The notes under the pieces are model-generated. The model was not told the origin of the DNA. It ran no database searches and saw only the letters and a program-made list of their open reading frames with translations. A DNA stretch of 64,000 nucleotides, from contig OZ253959.1 of the NCBI GenBank assembly GCA_965267425.1, forward strand, positions 62,001 to 126,000. The letters run 5' to 3'. The position numbers and the translations under genes were made by a program. This DNA comes from G965267425 sp965267425. GTDB taxonomy: Bacteria; Bacteroidota; Bacteroidia; Flavobacteriales_E; Vicingaceae. Shown piece after piece: positions 60,568 through 64,000 of this stretch (the first letter of the stretch is position 1; every line of letters begins with the position of its first letter).

Positions 60568-61272
60568 TCAGAAATTATATCCAATAGAAAATGACCTCAT
60601 CACCAAGGGATCATCATGGTCAGAATCAAATAATGTTCCACCAAATTGATTTCTAAATGGATCATAGTATGCTTCTTTATATAATAATCGTTCATCAGCA
60701 GAAATTAATGAAATTGTTCCTGCTCCTGCAAAATCAATTGAAACAGACAAATGTTTATTGATGAGATATTTTGCCCCAATTGCCGGACTAAAACCAAATG
60801 TATTCGTTGGCCAATATAAATACGGATCCTTTACTTCATTTTGATCTTTGAATGTGGTAAGAAATAAATCGAACGCGATAAATGGACGAAATTTCCGATT
60901 AGAATAGGAATATTGATAACCAAGCCGATACTCAACAATATTGAATTCGTAATTCTTGGGAGAAATGTCATCATATTGCCAATGATCATTGAAATAATTG
61001 AATTGCTGATAATCAACACTTAATCGCACATGGTGTATGCGGTTTCTGCGATAAGTAGAGGGAATTTGGTACTTAAACCCAAGGCCAAGCCATCTGTGTT
61101 TATCAGACCAAGTTGGAGCGTATGGATAAAATGATCGTGCTATTCGGTTGGGAAGGAGGTTAATTGAAACCTCGTATTGGTTACCATCATCAACGGGGAT
61201 AATTTTTTTTTGGGCAATGACAAGGTTGGCGGTCAGAACATTGACAATGATCAGAAATGCAGGTAGTTTCAT
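60568..61272 (-). CDS. Outer-membrane beta-barrel protein
   Basis: The 234-residue protein has a signal peptide (KLPAFLIIVNVLTANLVIAQ) and amphipathic strands ending FSIGYNF, the C-terminal aromatic pattern of barrel proteins. Strands such as HHVRLSVDYQQFNYF, YRLGYQYSYSNRKFRPFIAF and IGAKYLINKHLSVSIDF support an 8- to 10-stranded barrel. No named family. It is followed by a lipoprotein gene and is divergent from the T9SS cargo gene at 61412. Confidence 0.7.
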   Translation of the reverse strand: MKLPAFLIIVNVLTANLVIAQKKIIPVDDGNQYEVSINLLPNRIARSFYPYAPTWSDKHRWLGLGFKYQIPSTYRRNRIHHVRLSVDYQQFNYFNDHWQYDDISPKNYEFNIVEYRLGYQYSYSNRKFRPFIAFDLFLTTFKDQNEVKDPYLYWPTNTFGFSPAIGAKYLINKHLSVSIDFAGAGTISLISADERLLYKEAYYDPFRNQFGGTLFDSDHDDPLVMRSFSIGYNF

Positions 61273-61339
61273 AACATCAACAATTTATTCTGATTTAAAA
61301 ACGTAAATAGTAATAGATAAGTTGCACGGAGATGTATAC

Positions 61340-61351
61340 TTTGTAGGATAA
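61340..61351 (+). repeat. Intergenic TTTGTAGGRT box
   Basis: TTTGTAGGATAA between divergent genes; a loose outer repeat GTTGCACG / CGTTCCAAC surrounds it. Confidence 0.6.
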
Positions 61352-61411
61352 TAAAAAATGTTTCGTTCCAACGATTCTGATTTATGGTAGTCTATAATTA
61401 TAAAAGGTAAT

Positions 61412-62323
61412 ATGAAAATTTCTCTCACCATTTGTTTCATATTGATTCTAACATATATTGGATTCTCTCAGTCTTTTTATCCTTTTCCTAAAGACAGCGC
61501 CGTTTGGATAAATGCTAGAGTTTGGTATAATCCTTTAACCACCCCACCTACACCAACATTGTGCGAATCAGTATATTATTTCCTATATGGTGATACAATT
61601 ATTCAAAACAATTCGTATCGAAAACTATATGGAAATCCTCCTTTTAATGATTCTTTGTTTGATATTGATTCATCTCACTATTACGGAGCATTTATGCAAG
61701 ATTCAATGCATAAAGTATGGATGAGGTTACCAAATACTGATGATGATGTTCTTTTTCTTGATTTTGGCCTTAATGTTGGGGACACTTTCAATTCGCGCCA
61801 TGGCCCTATGCCCGTTGTCCAAATTGATAGCATCCTTGTTGATGGAAGCTACAGAAGATTAATTAAATTGATATTTCAAGGTGATACAATTGAAACTATT
61901 GATGGGATTGGCTATAGAAGTGGATTTTGGGGCCCTAATCTCTTTTCAGACAATATTAGTCAGTTAAAGTGTTTTAAGCAATCCAAGAGCATCATCTACA
62001 GCATACCAGAACCGGAATACTGTAGTTGCAATAACTGCTTTTGCCAATCAGTTGGAGTAAGTGTGGAAGAAAAAATGGTCAATAAAACAGAAATCAGGGT
62101 TTATCCTAATCCTTCAAAAGATGGTCAATTTACAGTTGAGTGGGGTGATATGAAGGTCTTAGAAATTAGGATTTTTAACAGTTCTGGGCAGACGCTTTTA
62201 TCTGAGTTCGTCTCAAATCAAAATCAGCTAAAACAGCTTGAAATAAAGGGAACAAAAGGAGTTTATTTAATGTCTCTGAGAACGAAAGATTCAGTCTTTA
62301 ACAGGAAATTACTTATTCAATAA
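61412..62323 (+). CDS. T9SS type A sorting-domain secreted protein, paralogue of 53022
   Basis: This 303-residue secreted protein has a signal peptide (KISLTICFILILTYIGFSQS) and a C-terminal T9SS sorting domain (IRVYPNPSKDGQFTVEWG, IRIFNSSGQTLLSEF, KGVYLMSLRTKDS). The middle matches the protein at 53022 in order: a YxFPxP-type start, the GDT...YRKLY segment, YYGAFMQDSMHKVWMR, VLFLDFGLNVGDT and IDGIGYRSGFWGP. It lies between two exact or near-exact boxes of the intergenic series. Function unknown. Confidence 0.85.
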   Translation: MKISLTICFILILTYIGFSQSFYPFPKDSAVWINARVWYNPLTTPPTPTLCESVYYFLYGDTIIQNNSYRKLYGNPPFNDSLFDIDSSHYYGAFMQDSMHKVWMRLPNTDDDVLFLDFGLNVGDTFNSRHGPMPVVQIDSILVDGSYRRLIKLIFQGDTIETIDGIGYRSGFWGPNLFSDNISQLKCFKQSKSIIYSIPEPEYCSCNNCFCQSVGVSVEEKMVNKTEIRVYPNPSKDGQFTVEWGDMKVLEIRIFNSSGQTLLSEFVSNQNQLKQLEIKGTKGVYLMSLRTKDSVFNRKLLIQ

Positions 62324-62348
62324 TTGATTTTTAAATCATGTTTGGATT

Positions 62349-62360
62349 TTTGTAGGGTCA
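62349..62360 (+). repeat. Intergenic box, exact TTTGTAGGGTCA
   Basis: Third exact copy, in the 57-base gap between two convergent genes. Confidence 0.7.
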
Positions 62361-62380
62361 CGTGAATATAGTTCGCAAAT

Positions 62381-63166
62381 TCACAGCCCAATACATTGTG
62401 TTGTAATACTGCACAAGTAGGAGGCGTATAATATGCCCCAAATTGCATAAATAGTAATTATTCCTAGATACCATGGAATATTAATATCTACATGTGAATG
62501 TCCGTTTCGGAAAATATCCCATTGAATTCTTAAAAAGTATTTTCGTTTAAATTTTTTGATGAAGTTTTTCTTCTGGGCCATTTTTTTTAGTACCCATAAA
62601 TCAATACCAGTATAAGGGTCAATTAAATCTATAGGCAAATATTCAGTCAAGTTGGTCTGAAGACGATTGTATTGACCAATGGAAGCATAGCTCAGTGAAT
62701 TCATACTTTTGATTTTGTCTTTTGCTATTCGCATTGATTCTTTATAACAATACTCAACATTTTTAGGTACAATCAAACTGCTTTCAACTCTATCAAATAA
62801 TGTATTGCGTTTCAGAGGACCATAATAATTATTTTCATTTTGAGGGGGAGGGGTTATTGAATCCATAATAAAAAGCCATTCGGATATCCAATAATCGGTC
62901 GCCGTACCTATATACATAGAATGGTTCGCAGATTTCATTTTTGTTCGGAAAGTGGAAAATTTGTATAAGTAATACAAGAAAATAGGAATCAGTATGCAAG
63001 GAATCCAACAACGCATTTCTTCATCTAATCTGAACTGAATTCCAAAAGGTGAGGTCGCAGCATTCTCTACCTCTGCAATGAAGAAGAAACATATCCAAAT
63101 AATACTACATATGTAAAGTAGATTTCTCCTTGCTTTTCGAAAATCTTCATCTTCATAGATGCTCAT
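62381..63166 (-). CDS. Hypothetical membrane protein (261 aa)
   Basis: No family recognised. It has N-terminal helices at about 15-35 and 52-68 and a C-terminal helix near 235-255, with a soluble charged middle carrying DRVESSLIVPKNVEYCYKES and LTEYLPIDLIDPYTGIDL. This membrane-plus-soluble layout is common among partners of NAD-binding defence proteins. It lies 67 bases downstream of the SIR2-like gene on the same strand. Function unknown; association with the SIR2-like gene is an inference. Confidence 0.55.
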   Translation of the reverse strand: MSIYEDEDFRKARRNLLYICSIIWICFFFIAEVENAATSPFGIQFRLDEEMRCWIPCILIPIFLYYLYKFSTFRTKMKSANHSMYIGTATDYWISEWLFIMDSITPPPQNENNYYGPLKRNTLFDRVESSLIVPKNVEYCYKESMRIAKDKIKSMNSLSYASIGQYNRLQTNLTEYLPIDLIDPYTGIDLWVLKKMAQKKNFIKKFKRKYFLRIQWDIFRNGHSHVDINIPWYLGIITIYAIWGILYASYLCSITTQCIGL

Positions 63167-63175
63167 TATTACGGA

Positions 63176-63187
63176 TTTATAGGGATT
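63176..63187 (+). repeat. Degenerate intergenic box
   Basis: TTTATAGGGATT resembles the box with one change in the first nine bases; gap between two minus-strand genes. Confidence 0.35.
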
Positions 63188-63233
63188 TCAACAACAGAAT
63201 CATGAAAAAGCTGCAAATAAAGCTCTTTTAAGA

Positions 63234-64000
63234 CTAAAGCTCATAGGGAATATAAAATTGGTCCTTTGATGAAATATGGTCAATTTCCACTGGACCCATA
63301 ATTTCTTTAATCTGATGACTAACAATTTTTCCATCAATTCGGATCGGCACCTCTTCCTTTGATTTAATTACCGTATCTGAAAGATTATATTGTTGAATAA
63401 GATAATCACCTTTAGAATATGGGTCTTGAAAATAAATTTTTCTGAGTGAGTCTTTCATAGCCCCAATTATTTGATTGTCAATTTCACGATTGTAAAATGG
63501 AAAAGAATATCCTATAACAACGAGGATGGTTGTATCTTTTGCCATTTCTAAAGAGGATTCGAAAGCTTTTTTAAGATAATTAGCGGCAGTTGGAGTTTTT
63601 TCCCAGGCGAAAGTGAATAAATTGGAATCTAATTTGTATTCTTTTTCCAATTGCTCCATAATTTTAGGAATAGAATCATGTAATAATGATCTTACATGAT
63701 TGCCAACAAAATACCTCCCTGCAATTCCATTTAGTTGAGCTAGTTTAAATGGACCACCATCACCCATTGTGTTAGGCACAAAATCAAGTGATTTAACTCG
63801 ACTACTGGATTTTAACTTTTGATGAGCAATTTGAAATTGATAATCGTAATTCCAAGAGATAAAATTAACATGACTAGGAATTTCACCATCATCGTTTAGC
63901 AATGAAATGAGAAATGATAAATATCGAGTATCAAATTTTTCGTTCATATACTGTTCAAGCGAAAAATAGGCTGCGATTACGAATTTTAAGTCGTGTCTTC
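63234..64000 (-). CDS. SIR2-like NAD-binding-fold protein, N-terminus cut by window edge
   Basis: The reading frame stays open to the right edge, past the internal ATG at 63947, with RHDLKFVIAAYFSLEQY upstream, so the true N-terminus lies outside the window. The visible part has VNFISWNYDYQFQIA, like the WNYD strand of SIR2-like proteins, and ILVVIGYSFPFYNREIDNQI, a motif typical of Bacteroidota SIR2-like relatives. Such domains hydrolyse NAD+ in several anti-phage systems. With the membrane gene downstream it may be a two-gene unit. The N-terminal glycine-rich NAD motif cannot be checked here. Confidence 0.5.
   Translation of the reverse strand, partial: RHDLKFVIAAYFSLEQYMNEKFDTRYLSFLISLLNDDGEIPSHVNFISWNYDYQFQIAHQKLKSSSRVKSLDFVPNTMGDGGPFKLAQLNGIAGRYFVGNHVRSLLHDSIPKIMEQLEKEYKLDSNLFTFAWEKTPTAANYLKKAFESSLEMAKDTTILVVIGYSFPFYNREIDNQIIGAMKDSLRKIYFQDPYSKGDYLIQQYNLSDTVIKSKEEVPIRIDGKIVSHQIKEIMGPVEIDHISSKDQFYIPYEL

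Noticed and set aside
60374..60649. 91-codon + strand frame
   Set aside because: It lies antisense to the starts and ends of two supported minus-strand genes and has no recognisable features.
62353..62368. TCACGTGAA near the box at 62349 as parS
   Set aside because: Only the central bases match; the outer half-sites do not.
54613..63234. Reading the box series as integron attC sites
   Set aside because: attC sites carry conserved outer cores (RYYYAAC / GTTRRRY); here the conserved part sits in the loop or has no clear stem, the core-like bases read GTAGGRT, and no integrase is in the window.
54613..63234. Reading the boxes as ordinary -7 promoters
   Set aside because: A TA dinucleotide is not at the right spacing in most copies, and half would direct transcription antisense to the neighbouring gene.

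Overview
The window comes from a Bacteroidota chromosome, most likely a Flavobacteriia-like free-living bacterium. The evidence is: AT-rich DNA; -7 promoter boxes of the Bacteroidota type TAnnTTTG; frequent TTG starts; families typical of the phylum (DUF4292, DUF4837, DUF4175, IPExxxVDY, MORN/YwqK repeat proteins); and secreted proteins with type IX secretion (T9SS) C-terminal sorting domains. No phage, plasmid, IS element or CRISPR array was seen.

Layout. 1-9.8 kb is one + strand run: the end of rmlA, a sugar-nucleotide epimerase, a polyprenyl diphosphate synthase, an enoyl-CoA hydratase, a flippase, dut, a sugar nucleotidyltransferase, a TPR protein, a DUF4292 lipoprotein and an EnvC-like protein; it serves mainly envelope and polysaccharide biogenesis. 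9.8-27.8 kb holds core metabolism and translation: purN, an iodotyrosine-deiodinase-like flavoprotein, acpP-fabF-rnc, pyk, a GT39-like glycosyltransferase, pheS, cvpA, pgk, an M20 dipeptidase, the rfaE2 / LPG-synthase-like / panD / panC group, a glutaryl-CoA dehydrogenase, gltX and folB. tRNA-Cys follows at 27.8 kb with a strong terminator. 28-29.1 kb is a small accessory locus: a ClpP-fold serine protease-like gene with a tightly coupled 69-residue partner. 29.3-35.3 kb mixes secreted hypotheticals, a PabA/TrpG glutaminase, a LytTR response regulator, a long MORN/YwqK repeat protein, rpiB and a TlpA-like lipoprotein. 35.4-45.7 kb is a second long + run: tatA, gatA, a LysM transglycosylase, DUF4837, DUF4175, an anti-sigma-like ATPase, ybeY and mnmG. 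Two parS-like palindromes flank mnmG, which suggests proximity to the replication origin.

45.9-53 kb is a looser set: an acyltransferase, a DUF1801 protein, a serine hydrolase, a methyltransferase, a MATE transporter, a DUF2391 membrane protein and an eRF1-domain-like small protein. From 53 kb to the right edge the character changes. It becomes a patchwork of short lipoproteins, beta-barrels, T9SS cargo and membrane proteins in mixed orientation, ending in a truncated SIR2-like gene. In 10 of the 12 gaps between genes there (from 54.6 kb on), a short box related to TTTGTAGGGTCA recurs, always on the + strand whatever the gene direction. In places it sits in the loop of an inverted repeat. This box series is the most unusual non-coding signal in the window and has no explanation from the annotated genes.
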